From the NCBI RefSeq assembly GCF_014651055.1, contig NZ_BMWD01000003.1:261518-325517 (forward strand): a stretch of 64,000 nucleotides of DNA, in the 5' to 3' direction. The stretch comes from Streptomyces fructofermentans. Lineage in GTDB: Bacteria > Actinomycetota > Actinomycetes > Streptomycetales > Streptomycetaceae. Positions 35,272-44,157 of the stretch are shown piece after piece. The position numbers and the translations under genes are program-made. How positions within the stretch are numbered: the first letter of the stretch is position 1; each line of letters starts with the position of its first letter. The notes under the pieces are model-generated. The model ran no database searches. It saw nothing but the letters and a program-made list of their open reading frames with translations, and was not told where the DNA came from.

Positions 35272-35967
35272 TCACCCGTCCAGGCCCACCACCCTCACCC
35301 CCGCCTCCGCGGCGAACGCCCCCGCCAGGTCCAGGAGTTGGGCCGGGCTGATCACGGCCCCCGCCAGCCCGCCGACCCCGCGCGCGAAGTCCAGCTGGGC
35401 CGCCCGCCGAAGATCCACGTCCGTCAGCGACACCCCGTGGAAGTCGGCCCCCTTCAGCACGCAGTCCACGAACTCCACGCGCTCCAGCCGGGCGCCCCCG
35501 AAGTCCGGCTCGACCAGCACGCACCCCTCGAAGACCACGTCCTTGAGCCGGGCCTCGCGCAGGTTCAGGAAGTCGATCTTCCCGCCGCGCACGACCACCC
35601 GCTCCAGTACGGCCCCGTGGAGCTGGATGCCGCCGAGCCGCGCGTCGACCACCTCCACGTCCCGCAGGGTCGCCGAACCGAGGTCCGTCCCCACGCCGCG
35701 GAGCCCGGTGAGCACGGAGTCCAGCAGCCGGGCGTGGTGCAGCCGCGTCTCGTCCAGCGCGCACCCCGTCAGGACGCAGTCCATGAACCGCGCGCCCCCG
35801 CCGTCCTGACCCGCGAAGTCCACGTCGGCGAAGAGCAGCCCGTCGTAGTCCCCGTCCGGCTCCAACTCCCCGCCCTCGAACGGCACCGGCGGCGGCAGCC
35901 TCAGCTCCGGCCGCCGCGCCCTCCCGATGCCCGAACCCGCCTTCGTACGCGCCGCTCTGCTCGCCAT
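35272..35967 (-). CDS. pentapeptide-repeat protein
   Basis: 231 residues. After a basic N-terminal segment, residues about 45-190 show the A(D/N)LXX-type register (LLFADVDFAGQD, ARFMDCVLTGCALDE, LRDVEVVDARLGG, ARLKDVVFEGCVLVE, VEFVDCVLKGADFHGVSL), which folds as a right-handed square beta helix. Such proteins can mimic DNA and protect gyrase, but this activity is not predictable here. ATG at 35967 has GGATGGGGG upstream. Confidence 0.85.
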   Translation of the reverse strand: MASRAARTKAGSGIGRARRPELRLPPPVPFEGGELEPDGDYDGLLFADVDFAGQDGGGARFMDCVLTGCALDETRLHHARLLDSVLTGLRGVGTDLGSATLRDVEVVDARLGGIQLHGAVLERVVVRGGKIDFLNLREARLKDVVFEGCVLVEPDFGGARLERVEFVDCVLKGADFHGVSLTDVDLRRAAQLDFARGVGGLAGAVISPAQLLDLAGAFAAEAGVRVVGLDG

Positions 35968-36043
35968 GCCCCCATCCTGCACCCCGCCACCGACAGGCCC
36001 GCCGCGGCCACCGCGCCGCGCCGTGCTGCGGCGGGCCCGGAGG

Positions 36044-36128
36044 GCGACAGGCTCCGGCGGGCGGCAGGCTCCGGAGGGCGGCAGGCTCCGAAGGGCGGCA
36101 GGCTCCGGAGGGCGGCGGGCTCCGGCGG
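36044..36128. repeat. five tandem copies of a 17-bp unit
   Basis: Units at 36044, 36061, 36078, 36095 and 36112 follow GCGGCAGGCTCCGGAGG with 0-2 changes each. The array lies between the divergent pentapeptide gene and the FAD oxidoreductase gene. Confidence 0.9.
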
Positions 36129-36210
36129 GAACTCCGCCGATGTCACGTTCCGCGTGCCCCGAGGAGTCTCAGGGGGTGACCGCACCCCCGACCGAGGGAG
36201 ACCCGCACCC

Positions 36211-37380
36211 ATGCACCGCATCACCGTCGTCGGCGGCGGCTTCGCCGGACTCACCGCGGCGATCGCCGCCGCCGAGGCGGGCGCCGAGGTCACCGTCCAC
36301 GAGGCCCACCACACCCTCGGCGGCCGCGCGCGCACCGCCGAGGGCCCGTACCGGACGAACGAGGGCCCGCACGCCCTCTACCGGGGCGGTCCGCACTGGA
36401 CCTGGCTGAAGCGGCGCGGCCTGCTCGGCGAGCTCGCCCCGCTCCCGCCGCTGGAGGCCGCCCGGCTGCGCCTGCGCCACCACGGGGTCCTGCGCCGCAC
36501 CCCGCCCCTCGCGATGCTCGGCCTGCTGCGCCGTACCGCCCGGCGGGCGCCCGTGGACCAGGACTTCAGGACCTGGGCGACCGGCATCGCGGGCGAGGAG
36601 GGCGCGAACGCGGCGGCCAACTACTCGGCCGTCGCCCTGTTCCACCACGACCCGGGCGCCCTCTCTGCCGCGTTCGTGCAGGAACGCCTGCGCCGCGCCA
36701 CGAGGCTGCCGCCCGAGGCGCACTACCCGCGCGGCGGCTGGGCCGCCGTCATCGACCGGATGGCCGCCCGCGCCTGGAACCTGGGCGTGCGGGTGGAGAC
36801 CCTGGCGCGCGTGGACAGGCTCCCCGACGACCGCGGACCCGTCGTGGTGGCCACCTCCCTCGACGCGGCCCGCGTGCTCCTGAAGGACGACACGCTGACC
36901 TGGACGAGCGGGCGCACGGCCCTGCTCGACCTGGCCGTGCGCACCCGCCGCGGGGACGCGTTCGCCGTGTCCGACCTGGACGCGCCGGGCTGGCTGGAGC
37001 GGTTCACCGCCCAGGACCGCACCCTCGCCCCGGACGGCGAACAGCTCCTCCAGGGCCAGTTCCCGATCGCTCCCCACGAGCCCCGCGCGGACGGCGTCGC
37101 CCGCGCCGAGGAACTGCTCGACCTGGGCTTCCCGGGCTGGCGCGAGCGCGTGACGTACCGCCGCGAGGCGCTCGCGAACGGCCGTACCGGCGCCGTCGAC
37201 CCGCCGGGCACGAGCTGGCGCGACCGCCCGCGGGTGGACCGCGGTGGCGGCGTGTACCTCGCGGGCGACCAGGTGGCGGCCCCGGGCGTGCTCTCCGAGG
37301 TGTCGTTCAACAGCGCGCTGGAGGCGGTCTCCCTGGCGCTGGGCGGCGGCAGGACGGCCCTTGACCTCAAGCGCGCTTGA
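36211..37380 (+). CDS. NAD(P)/FAD-dependent amine-oxidase-like oxidoreductase
   Basis: 389 residues. VVGGGFAGLTAAIAAAEAGAEVTVHEA is the FAD Rossmann motif, GGRARTAEGPYRTNEGPHALY resembles the flavin-near block of phytoene desaturase or monoamine oxidase relatives, and VYLAGDQVAAPGVLSEVSFNSALEA is the C-terminal FAD motif. Substrate unknown. GAGGGAG lies before the ATG. It precedes a quinone-reductase gene by 62 bases, possibly in one operon. Confidence 0.85.
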   Translation: MHRITVVGGGFAGLTAAIAAAEAGAEVTVHEAHHTLGGRARTAEGPYRTNEGPHALYRGGPHWTWLKRRGLLGELAPLPPLEAARLRLRHHGVLRRTPPLAMLGLLRRTARRAPVDQDFRTWATGIAGEEGANAAANYSAVALFHHDPGALSAAFVQERLRRATRLPPEAHYPRGGWAAVIDRMAARAWNLGVRVETLARVDRLPDDRGPVVVATSLDAARVLLKDDTLTWTSGRTALLDLAVRTRRGDAFAVSDLDAPGWLERFTAQDRTLAPDGEQLLQGQFPIAPHEPRADGVARAEELLDLGFPGWRERVTYRREALANGRTGAVDPPGTSWRDRPRVDRGGGVYLAGDQVAAPGVLSEVSFNSALEAVSLALGGGRTALDLKRA

Positions 37381-37442
37381 GGTCGGAGGCTGGTGGGACA
37401 CCGCCCGCGCGTCACCCGGGCGCACCACCTCCGAGGAGTGCC

Positions 37443-38426
37443 ATGCACGCCATCCGTCTCCACGCCTTCGGCCCGGCCGGGAACCTCTCGTACGAGCGGA
37501 CCGACGACCCGGTACCCGCACCCGGGCAGGTCCGCGTGGCCGTCGCCGCGGCGGGCGTGCACGTCCTCGACACCGCGATCCGGGCGGGGCACAGGGGTCC
37601 GCTGCCGGAGCTGCCGGAACTGCCCACCGTGCCGGGCCGCGAGGTGGCCGGCACGGTCGAGTCGCTCGGCGAGGGGGTCGCCCGGACGTGGCTCGGCAGG
37701 CGCGTAGTCGCCCACCTGGGCTTCCGGCCCGGCGGGTACGCGGAACTCGCCGTGACGGAGGTCGGGCGGCTGCACGACATCCCCGCGAACCTGGACTTCG
37801 CGCAGGCCGTCGCGATGATCGGCACGGGCCGCACGGCGTTGGGAATCCTCCAGTTCGCGGACCTGGACAAGGACTCGGTGGCCGTCGTCCTCGCCGCGGC
37901 GGGCGGCATCGGCACACTGCTCGTCCAGTACGCGAAGAACGCCGGCGCCACCGTGATCGGCCTCGCGGGCGGCCCGGACAAGACGGCCCGGGTCGGCGCG
38001 AACGGCGCCGATCTCGCGGTCGACTACACGGCCCCCGGCTGGTCGGACCGGGTCGGGGCCTTCCTCGGCGGCCGGCGTGCCACCGTCGTCTTCGACGGCG
38101 TGGGCGGCGCCGCGGCCCGCGAGGCCGTGCGCCTGCTCGACCCCGCCGGTGGCAGGCACCTGGTCCACGGCTGGTCGGGAGAGGGGCTGCACGACGGTTC
38201 CCCGTACCTCGTCGAGGGTGTCTCGCAGCAGGTGCTGGGTCCGGTGATGATGAGCAGGGCGGGCGGCCCCGACCCGGTGCGCACCCTGGAACTGCGGTCC
38301 CTCGCCGAGGCCGCCGCGGGACGTCTCGTGCCGGCGGTCCAGCGCTTCCCGCTCTCCGCCGCCGCCGACGCGCACCGCGCCCTGGAGTCCCGGCTCACCA
38401 CCGGCAAGGTCGTCCTGGAGCCCTGA
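37443..38426 (+). CDS. zinc-type alcohol dehydrogenase-like NADPH:quinone oxidoreductase
   Basis: 327 residues, MDR superfamily of the quinone reductase type. Seen: MHAIRLHAFGPAGNLSYERTDDP, GREVAGTVESLGEGV, and the cofactor loop AAAGGIGTLLVQYAKNAGA; no zinc-ligand cluster is present. It reduces quinones or enones with NADPH. GAGGAG lies upstream of the ATG. Likely co-transcribed with the preceding oxidoreductase. Confidence 0.88.
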   Translation: MHAIRLHAFGPAGNLSYERTDDPVPAPGQVRVAVAAAGVHVLDTAIRAGHRGPLPELPELPTVPGREVAGTVESLGEGVARTWLGRRVVAHLGFRPGGYAELAVTEVGRLHDIPANLDFAQAVAMIGTGRTALGILQFADLDKDSVAVVLAAAGGIGTLLVQYAKNAGATVIGLAGGPDKTARVGANGADLAVDYTAPGWSDRVGAFLGGRRATVVFDGVGGAAAREAVRLLDPAGGRHLVHGWSGEGLHDGSPYLVEGVSQQVLGPVMMSRAGGPDPVRTLELRSLAEAAAGRLVPAVQRFPLSAAADAHRALESRLTTGKVVLEP

Positions 38427-38508
38427 CCCGCACGCGGCCCGGCCCGACCACACCCGGGCGGGCCCGGGCGCGGACCGCCGTGCCGGGGCCCGGCGCGCGT
38501 TCCGCGTC

Positions 38509-38982
38509 CTACCGCGTCCCGAGGTCGCGCAGAGCCCCGTCGGTGAGCCGGTACACCGTCCACTCGTCCTGCGGCCGGGCGCCCAGCGCGCGGTAGAAGT
38601 CGATCGACGGCTCGTTCCAGTCGAGCACGGACCACTCCAGGCGCTCGTACCCGCGCTCCACGCAGATCGCCGCCAACTCGGCCAGCAGCGCCTTCCCGTG
38701 CCCGCCGCCCCGCGCCTGCGGCCGCACGTACAGGTCCTCGAGGTGGATCCCGTGCACCCCGCGCCATGTGGAGAAGTTCAGGAACCACAGCGCGAACCCG
38801 ACGGGCTCGCCCTCCGCCGACTCCGCGATGTGCGCGTAGGCCGCGGGCCGGTCCCCGAACAGCGCCTCGCCGAGCTGCTCCTCGGTGGCCCGCGCCTCCT
38901 CCAGCGCCTTCTCGTACTCGGCCAGTTCACGGACCATGGAGTGGATCACGGGCACATCAGCGGGAGTCGCCGTACGAATCAT
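38509..38982 (-). CDS. diamine/spermidine-type GNAT N-acetyltransferase
   Basis: 157 residues with the SSAT-like layout: HIAESAEGEPVGFALWFLNFSTWRG, IHLEDLYVRPQARGGGHGKAL (acetyl-CoA loop) and LEWSVLDWNEPSIDFYRALGA. Enzymes of this shape acetylate polyamines, thialysine or similar diamines. TAGCCT (complement of 38989-38994) 6 bases before the ATG suggests a leaderless transcript. Confidence 0.88.
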   Translation of the reverse strand: MIRTATPADVPVIHSMVRELAEYEKALEEARATEEQLGEALFGDRPAAYAHIAESAEGEPVGFALWFLNFSTWRGVHGIHLEDLYVRPQARGGGHGKALLAELAAICVERGYERLEWSVLDWNEPSIDFYRALGARPQDEWTVYRLTDGALRDLGTR

Positions 38983-39067
38983 GCGGGCAGGCTACGACAG
39001 CGCGCCCGGCGCCGGCGCGCGACCCGGCACCGCCCGCCGCCGCGCGCCCGGCCTGCGTACGGCCCGT

Positions 39068-39889
39068 TCAGCGCCGCAGCAGCAGCCGCGCGAGGGCGAG
39101 TTGCGCGGCGTCCGGCGCCCACCCCTCCTCGACGTGCCACAGCGCGTTCTGCAGCACCCGGCCCAGGGTCCAGGCGCGCGCCCGCTCCCGGTCCAGGTCC
39201 AGCACCTCCGTCATCAGGTCGAAGCGCCGTTCCGGACGCCCCTCCCCGAACCGGTCCCACAGCGCGGGCAGCAGCTCGAAGCCCGGATCGCCCGCCAGCG
39301 GCTTCGGGTCGATGACGAGCCACGGCTCCCGGTCGGAGGCGAGGACGTTCCCGAAGTGCAGGTCCCAGTGCAGCAGCCGGTCGCCGGGCTCGCCCGCGAC
39401 CTCCCGCAGGGCCGCCGCGCAGTCCGCCAGCAGGTGTCGCTCCTCGTCGTCGGCCAGGGCCGCGAGCGCCGACGGCAGCCTCTCGGCCATCCGCGCGACG
39501 ATGTCGCCCAGCCGCCGCAGCCCCCGCGGCGCCGGCACGGCCGTGATCCGCGCCAGCAGTCCCGCGACGACGGCGGTCGCCCGCATCACGTCGTCCTCAC
39601 CGGCCAACGGCCTTCGCTCGTCCAGCCGTTCCAGCAGCAGCGTGCCGCTCGCCGCGTCCTCGTCCAGCAGCCGTACGACCCCGTCGCCGGCCCAGGTCCG
39701 CAGGGCGAGCCCCTCGCCGGCCGTCTCCTCGTCGACGTCCTGGAGTTTCAGCGCGGCCCGGGTCCCGTCCGCGCGGACCACGGGCAGCACCACCGAGACG
39801 CGCCCGCTCATCGGCGGCCCCTCCCGCCGCAGTCCCCAGCGCTCCAGGAACACCTCCGAGCGCTCCAGCAACCGTGCGTACCGGACCAT
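39068..39889 (-). CDS. aminoglycoside phosphotransferase-like kinase (APH(6) type)
   Basis: 273 residues. LLHWDLHFGNVL is the catalytic loop (HxDxxxxN) and VIDPKPLAGDPGFEL the metal-binding Asp with the extended block typical of streptomycin 6-phosphotransferase and hydroxyurea phosphotransferase relatives. The N-terminal lobe has LKLQDVDEETAGEG. Resistance is possible but many such streptomycete genes have unknown substrates and no antibiotic cluster is near. GGAGTGAGGGCGG precedes the ATG. Confidence 0.87.
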   Translation of the reverse strand: MVRYARLLERSEVFLERWGLRREGPPMSGRVSVVLPVVRADGTRAALKLQDVDEETAGEGLALRTWAGDGVVRLLDEDAASGTLLLERLDERRPLAGEDDVMRATAVVAGLLARITAVPAPRGLRRLGDIVARMAERLPSALAALADDEERHLLADCAAALREVAGEPGDRLLHWDLHFGNVLASDREPWLVIDPKPLAGDPGFELLPALWDRFGEGRPERRFDLMTEVLDLDRERARAWTLGRVLQNALWHVEEGWAPDAAQLALARLLLRR

Positions 39890-39988
39890 CCGCCCTCACT
39901 CCCATGGGTCGCCCGCCTGTCCAAGTGCGGTGAAGAGCACGGAATCCGAAGGAGACACCCGCACTGCGGAGAAGCTAACGTCCCGCGC

Positions 39989-41539
39989 ATGAGCAGCACG
40001 GAGAACGCGGGAGACGCCAGTGACGCGCCCCGCACGACCGACGCGCCGCACACGGCCGGCCCGACCGGAACGGCGGTCCCGGCCCCCGCGCCCGCGCCGA
40101 CGGCCCCGGCCCTCGGCCCGGCGCCGGGAGCCGGGAGCGCCCCCGCACCCGGCGCGGTCGTCAACGGCGGCATCTCGTTCTGGTACGCGCGAGAGGGCCT
40201 GCCCGCGCCCCGCGAACCGCTCCCCGGGGACGCGAGCGCCGATGTCGTGATCGTCGGCGGCGGCTACACCGGCCTGTGGACCGCGTACTACCTGAAGAAG
40301 GCCGCACCCTTCCTGCGGATCACGGTCCTGGAGCGGAAGTTCTGCGGCTACGGGGCCTCCGGCCGCAACGGCGGGTGGCTCTACAACGGCATCGCGGGCC
40401 GCGACCGGTACGCGCGCCTGCACGGCCACGAGGCCGCCGTACGCCTCCAGGGCGCCATGAACGACACGGTCGCCGAGGTGGTGCGGGTCGCCGCCGAGGA
40501 GGGCATCGACGCGGACGTGCACCAGGGTGGTGTCCTGGAAGTCGCCTGCACCCCGGCCCAGTTGGCCCGTCTGCGGGCCTTCCACGAAACGGAGCTCTCG
40601 TACGGCGAGAAGGACCGCGAGTTCCACGGCGCCCGCGAGACCGCCGAGCGGGTCCGGGTCGCGGACGCCGTCGGCTCCAGCTGGACCCCGCACGGCGCGC
40701 GGCTGCATCCCGCGAAGCTGGTCACGGGCCTGGCGGCGGCCGTCGAGGCACTCGGCGTCACCGTCCACGAGTCGACACCCGTGACCGGGATCAGGCCCAA
40801 GCACGCGGTCACCCCGTACGGCACGGTCCGCGCCCCCTACGTGCTGCGCTGCACGGAGGGCTTCACGGCCTCGCTGAAGGGACAGCGGCGCACCTGGCTC
40901 CCCATGAACTCCTCGATGATCGCGACCGAGCCGCTGACCGCCGAGCAGTGGGAGTCCGTCGGCTGGGAGGGCCGCGAGACCCTCGGCGACATGGCCCACG
41001 CCTACATGTACGCCCAGCGCACCGCCGACGGCCGCATCGCGCTCGGCGGCCGCGGCAGGCCGTACCGCTTCGGTTCGCGCACGGACGACGACGGGCGGAC
41101 GCAGGCCGCGACCGTCGGGGCGCTGCGCGAGGTCCTGCTCCGCCGCTTCCCCCAGCTCGCCGGGGTCGGCGTGGCCCACGCGTGGTCCGGCGTCCTCGGC
41201 GTCCCCCGCGACTGGTGCGCCACGGTCGCCCTGGACCGCTCGACCGGCCTCGGCTGGGCGGGCGGCTACGTCGGGTCCGGCGTCGCCACGGCCAACCTCG
41301 CCGCCCGCACCCTCAGGGACCTGGTCCAGCGGGACTCCGGGCAGTCGGGCGCGACCGACCTCACCGCCCTGCCCTGGGTCGACCACAAGGTCCGCAAGTG
41401 GGAACCCGAGCCGCTGCGCTGGCTCGGGGTACACGGCATGTACGCGACGTATCGAGCCGCCGACCGCCGCGAAGCCACCACCCATGCCGCACAGTCGTCC
41501 CGGATCGCGCGCGTCGCCGACCGGGTCGCGGGCCGCTGA
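39989..41539 (+). CDS. DAO-family FAD-dependent oxidoreductase (PuuB-like)
   Basis: 516 residues. A Pro/Ala-rich leader (about 1-65) precedes DVVIVGGGYTGLWTAYYLKK (FAD loop) and GYGASGRNGGWLYNG, the motif shared by gamma-glutamylputrescine oxidase and related amine oxidases. It probably oxidises a secondary amine or amino acid derivative. The acetyltransferase at 38509 also fits polyamine use, but this pairing is inference. TAACGT (39976-39981) 7 bases before the ATG suggests a leaderless mRNA. A hydrolase gene follows after 14 bases. Confidence 0.87.
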   Translation: MSSTENAGDASDAPRTTDAPHTAGPTGTAVPAPAPAPTAPALGPAPGAGSAPAPGAVVNGGISFWYAREGLPAPREPLPGDASADVVIVGGGYTGLWTAYYLKKAAPFLRITVLERKFCGYGASGRNGGWLYNGIAGRDRYARLHGHEAAVRLQGAMNDTVAEVVRVAAEEGIDADVHQGGVLEVACTPAQLARLRAFHETELSYGEKDREFHGARETAERVRVADAVGSSWTPHGARLHPAKLVTGLAAAVEALGVTVHESTPVTGIRPKHAVTPYGTVRAPYVLRCTEGFTASLKGQRRTWLPMNSSMIATEPLTAEQWESVGWEGRETLGDMAHAYMYAQRTADGRIALGGRGRPYRFGSRTDDDGRTQAATVGALREVLLRRFPQLAGVGVAHAWSGVLGVPRDWCATVALDRSTGLGWAGGYVGSGVATANLAARTLRDLVQRDSGQSGATDLTALPWVDHKVRKWEPEPLRWLGVHGMYATYRAADRREATTHAAQSSRIARVADRVAGR

Positions 41540-41553
41540 GACAGGGGAACGTC

Positions 41554-42282
41554 ATGAGCACCGCAGTCATGGACACCGTCCGCTACTCATCCGACGGCCA
41601 GCTCCTCGACATCCATCGCGCCGCCTCGGCCGACGCCCCGACCGTCCTCCTGTGGCACGGCCGCGGCCCCGCGGAGCGGGACGTCCTCGGCGCCCTGGCC
41701 GCGTCCGTCGCCCGCCTGGGCGCCACCGTCGTCGTCCCCGACTGGCACCCGGAGGCCCCCGACGGCGGCCGGCCCCACCTCGCCGCGTCCCTCCGCTTCA
41801 CCTGGGACTTCGTACGGGACCCGGCGGAGATCGTGCTCGTCGGCTGGTCCCTGGGCGGCCGGGCCGCGATGGCGACCGCGCTGCGCGCCGACCCCCCGGA
41901 GGGCTGGCGCCCGGCGGCCGTGGTCGGCATCGCCGCCCGCTACAACCAGCCCGAACCCCTGCTCGGCCTGCCCTCGCCGATGGCCGTCTGCGCCGACGCC
42001 CCGCCGCTGCCCGTCCACCTGGTGCACGGCACGGCGGACAGGGTGTGCGACTTCGCCAACGCACTGGAGTTCCGGTCCGTACTGGCCGCCTGCGGCCGGC
42101 CCGCGCCCCTCACGGAGCTGGCCACGGGCCACTCGGGCGCGGTCATGGCCGAGTACGCCCCGGAACTGGGCCGCTGCCGCCCCGCCCGCACGGGAAGCGC
42201 CCACCGCGAGGGCCTGCGCACGGCCGAGGTGATCGCCCGGGCCGCGGGCCTGCCCGCGCGCGGGGCCCGGGCCGGCGGATGA
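41554..42282 (+). CDS. alpha/beta hydrolase
   Basis: 242 residues. VLLWHGRGPAERDVLGALAAS includes the oxyanion-hole His-Gly, VLVGWSLGGRAAMATAL holds the nucleophile elbow G-W-S-L-G, and VHLVHGTADRVCDFANAL with a later GHSG supplies the Asp and His. Dienelactone-hydrolase-like fold; substrate unknown. It follows the FAD oxidoreductase by 14 bases, with GGGGAA as ribosome site, so both are one operon. Confidence 0.87.
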   Translation: MSTAVMDTVRYSSDGQLLDIHRAASADAPTVLLWHGRGPAERDVLGALAASVARLGATVVVPDWHPEAPDGGRPHLAASLRFTWDFVRDPAEIVLVGWSLGGRAAMATALRADPPEGWRPAAVVGIAARYNQPEPLLGLPSPMAVCADAPPLPVHLVHGTADRVCDFANALEFRSVLAACGRPAPLTELATGHSGAVMAEYAPELGRCRPARTGSAHREGLRTAEVIARAAGLPARGARAGG

Positions 42283-42369
42283 CCCGGGCCTGAGCGGACG
42301 CGGACGGCGCCGGGACCCGGCCGCGTTCGGCCGGGCGGCCCCGCTCCTCGGCCCCGGCGGGCCGGGGCG

Positions 42370-42400
42370 GCGGCTCCCCGGCCCCGTTCCGGGGAGCCGC
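42370..42400. terminator. bidirectional terminator between convergent genes
   Basis: A perfect 12-bp stem (42370-42381 with 42389-42400) with a 7-base loop, between the hydrolase gene and the secreted peptidoglycan-binding gene. Confidence 0.85.
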
Positions 42401-42412
42401 ACACCGTACGGA

Positions 42413-42823
42413 TCAGCAGTACAGGCGGCGCAGGTACGGCCAGCTCTGCTCGCCGATCCTGCCGTCGACCGCCAGGTTGACCCGGCACGCGCCGTTGACG
42501 GTGCTCTGGAAGAGCCTGGCCGCCGACTTGGAGTTGGAGCCGAAGATGCCGTCGACGGTGCCGGGGTTGTAGCCCTGGTACTTGAGGAGGCACTGGGCCT
42601 CCTTGCCCGCGGCGGTCACCTGCGAGGAGGAGGGCTCGACGGTGGTGCCGTTGTAGTAGCCGGCGGAGAGGCGGCCGCTCGAACTCATGGTGACGTCGCA
42701 CGGGTAGGCGGCGAGCGCGTCGGCGCCCGTGCCTGCGGCGACCGCCCCGGTCGCCGTGCCGCCCACGAGCGCGGCGGAGGCGAGCAGGAGCGCGGCGTAC
42801 CTGCGGGTTGCGGAGAAGGACAT
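42413..42823 (-). CDS. secreted peptidoglycan-binding-domain protein
   Basis: 136 residues. A signal peptide (about 1-29, AATGAVAA-type end) is followed by one small domain with four cysteines that resembles a peptidoglycan-binding module (CLLKYQGYNPGTVDGIFGSNSKSAARLFQ). AAGGA lies 5 bases before the ATG. The same domain, starting with a PC motif and an AGY/AGH segment, forms the ectodomain of the membrane HTH protein encoded divergently at 43162, so the two may bind the same wall structure. Confidence 0.85.
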   Translation of the reverse strand: MSFSATRRYAALLLASAALVGGTATGAVAAGTGADALAAYPCDVTMSSSGRLSAGYYNGTTVEPSSSQVTAAGKEAQCLLKYQGYNPGTVDGIFGSNSKSAARLFQSTVNGACRVNLAVDGRIGEQSWPYLRRLYC

Positions 42824-43161
42824 CGAGTTCCTTACGTGGGAACGGAGTTGTCGTGGAACCGACCGTGATCGGTGTTCGGCTCCGGACACGGGCGGACCCG
42901 GTCACCGGTTCGAACGACAGCGATGCTGGTCCGTCCTCCCCTCAAGGGGCCAGCCCTGCCGCTCAGTTGGGACATCCCGGGACGCGCGCCCCGCTGAGCT
43001 GCGGCGATGCCGCACCGGACGACGCGGCAGCGGGACGGGGGACGCCCCGGCGGACCGCGGCCCCGGCGCCCGGAGATGAAGAACACGTGAACGAGTGGCG
43101 GGTTTTCCGTACGCTGACCCTGCTCGAACCGCAGGGTGCGGTGCGTGCGAGGGGATGGGGC
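42824..43161. other. divergent intergenic region, secreted PG-binding / HTH membrane protein
   Basis: 338 bases with no convincing gene. An in-frame GTG at 43087 could extend the HTH gene upstream. Promoters for both directions must lie here; no clear operator was identified. Confidence 0.5.
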
Positions 43162-44157
43162 ATGCCGCGTTGGAGGCCGCTGCCCGAGTCGCTGGCCCTG
43201 CCGGCCAGGCGGCTTGTGGTGCAGATGCGTCAGGCGAAGGACCACAGCGGGCTGAGCCTGAGCGCTTTGGCGAACAGGACCGGGTACAGCAGGTCCTCAT
43301 GGGAGCGCTGCCTCAACGGCCGCGCCCTGCCGCCGCTTTGGGCGCTTGAGGCCCTGGCGGACGCCTGTGGCGGCGACCGGACGGAACTGACCGCACTGTG
43401 GGAGGTCGCCGCGTCCGCGGACGCGCCCGACACGACGGGGAGCACGGGCACACCGGCCGCTTCGGGGACCCCGCGCGCGGCGGACGCCGCCCCGCACACG
43501 GTGGACGCCCCGCACACGACGGACGCGACGGACGCCCCCGGCACGGGGGAGGCGTCGCGCACGGCCGAGGCGCCGCGGGTGGAGCACTCGCCGGGACCCG
43601 CGGAGGCCGGCGACTCCGGTGAGCCACCGGCCGGGTCGGCGGACGGGGTGGCGGACGGGTCGGCGGACGGGTCGGCGCGGTACCCGGCGGAGCCGCCCGC
43701 CTCCGGCCGGCCGGTGCGGCGGATACGGCGGGGCACAGCGGCCGTGGCGTCGGCGACGACCGCCGTCGTGCTGCTGGTCATGGCGGGGGTGCTCGCGATG
43801 GCCCAGCCGTGGGAGCAGTCGCCGGAGCCGCGCGGCACGGCGGAGCGGCCGGCCGTGCCCGTGTCGACGTACTCCGCGCGCGCCTTCCCCTGCCACTTCA
43901 CCGTGCGCGAGGGCCTGTGGTACGCCGGGCACAGCACGACACTGACCGATCCGTACTCCGTCGGGACCACCGTCGAGGCCGTCGCCGAGGTGCAGTGCCT
44001 GGTCAAGAGGCACGGTTTCGACCCCGAGGGCATCGACGCGTCCTTCGGGCCGAAGACCCGGGCGGCCGTCCAGCGCTTCCAGCGCTCGCGCGGGCTGGAC
44101 GACGACGGCATGGTCGGCCCCATGACCTGGCGGGCGCTCAGGGAGCCGAGTGGCTGA
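43162..44157 (+). CDS. membrane-anchored HTH protein with a peptidoglycan-binding ectodomain
   Basis: 331 residues from the ATG at 43162 (GAGGGGATGGGGC upstream). An N-terminal XRE-like HTH (about 15-75; GLSLSALANRTGYSRSSWER), a long Ala/Thr/Gly/Pro linker, one transmembrane helix (about 191-213) and an extracytoplasmic domain (about 235-331; CLVKRHGFDPEGIDASFGPK, FQRSRGLDDDGMVGP) of peptidoglycan-binding type. This layout joins a cytoplasmic DNA- or protein-binding head to a cell-wall sensor. The next gene starts 8 bases before its end and encodes a paralogous HTH. Confidence 0.85.
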   Translation: MPRWRPLPESLALPARRLVVQMRQAKDHSGLSLSALANRTGYSRSSWERCLNGRALPPLWALEALADACGGDRTELTALWEVAASADAPDTTGSTGTPAASGTPRAADAAPHTVDAPHTTDATDAPGTGEASRTAEAPRVEHSPGPAEAGDSGEPPAGSADGVADGSADGSARYPAEPPASGRPVRRIRRGTAAVASATTAVVLLVMAGVLAMAQPWEQSPEPRGTAERPAVPVSTYSARAFPCHFTVREGLWYAGHSTTLTDPYSVGTTVEAVAEVQCLVKRHGFDPEGIDASFGPKTRAAVQRFQRSRGLDDDGMVGPMTWRALREPSG

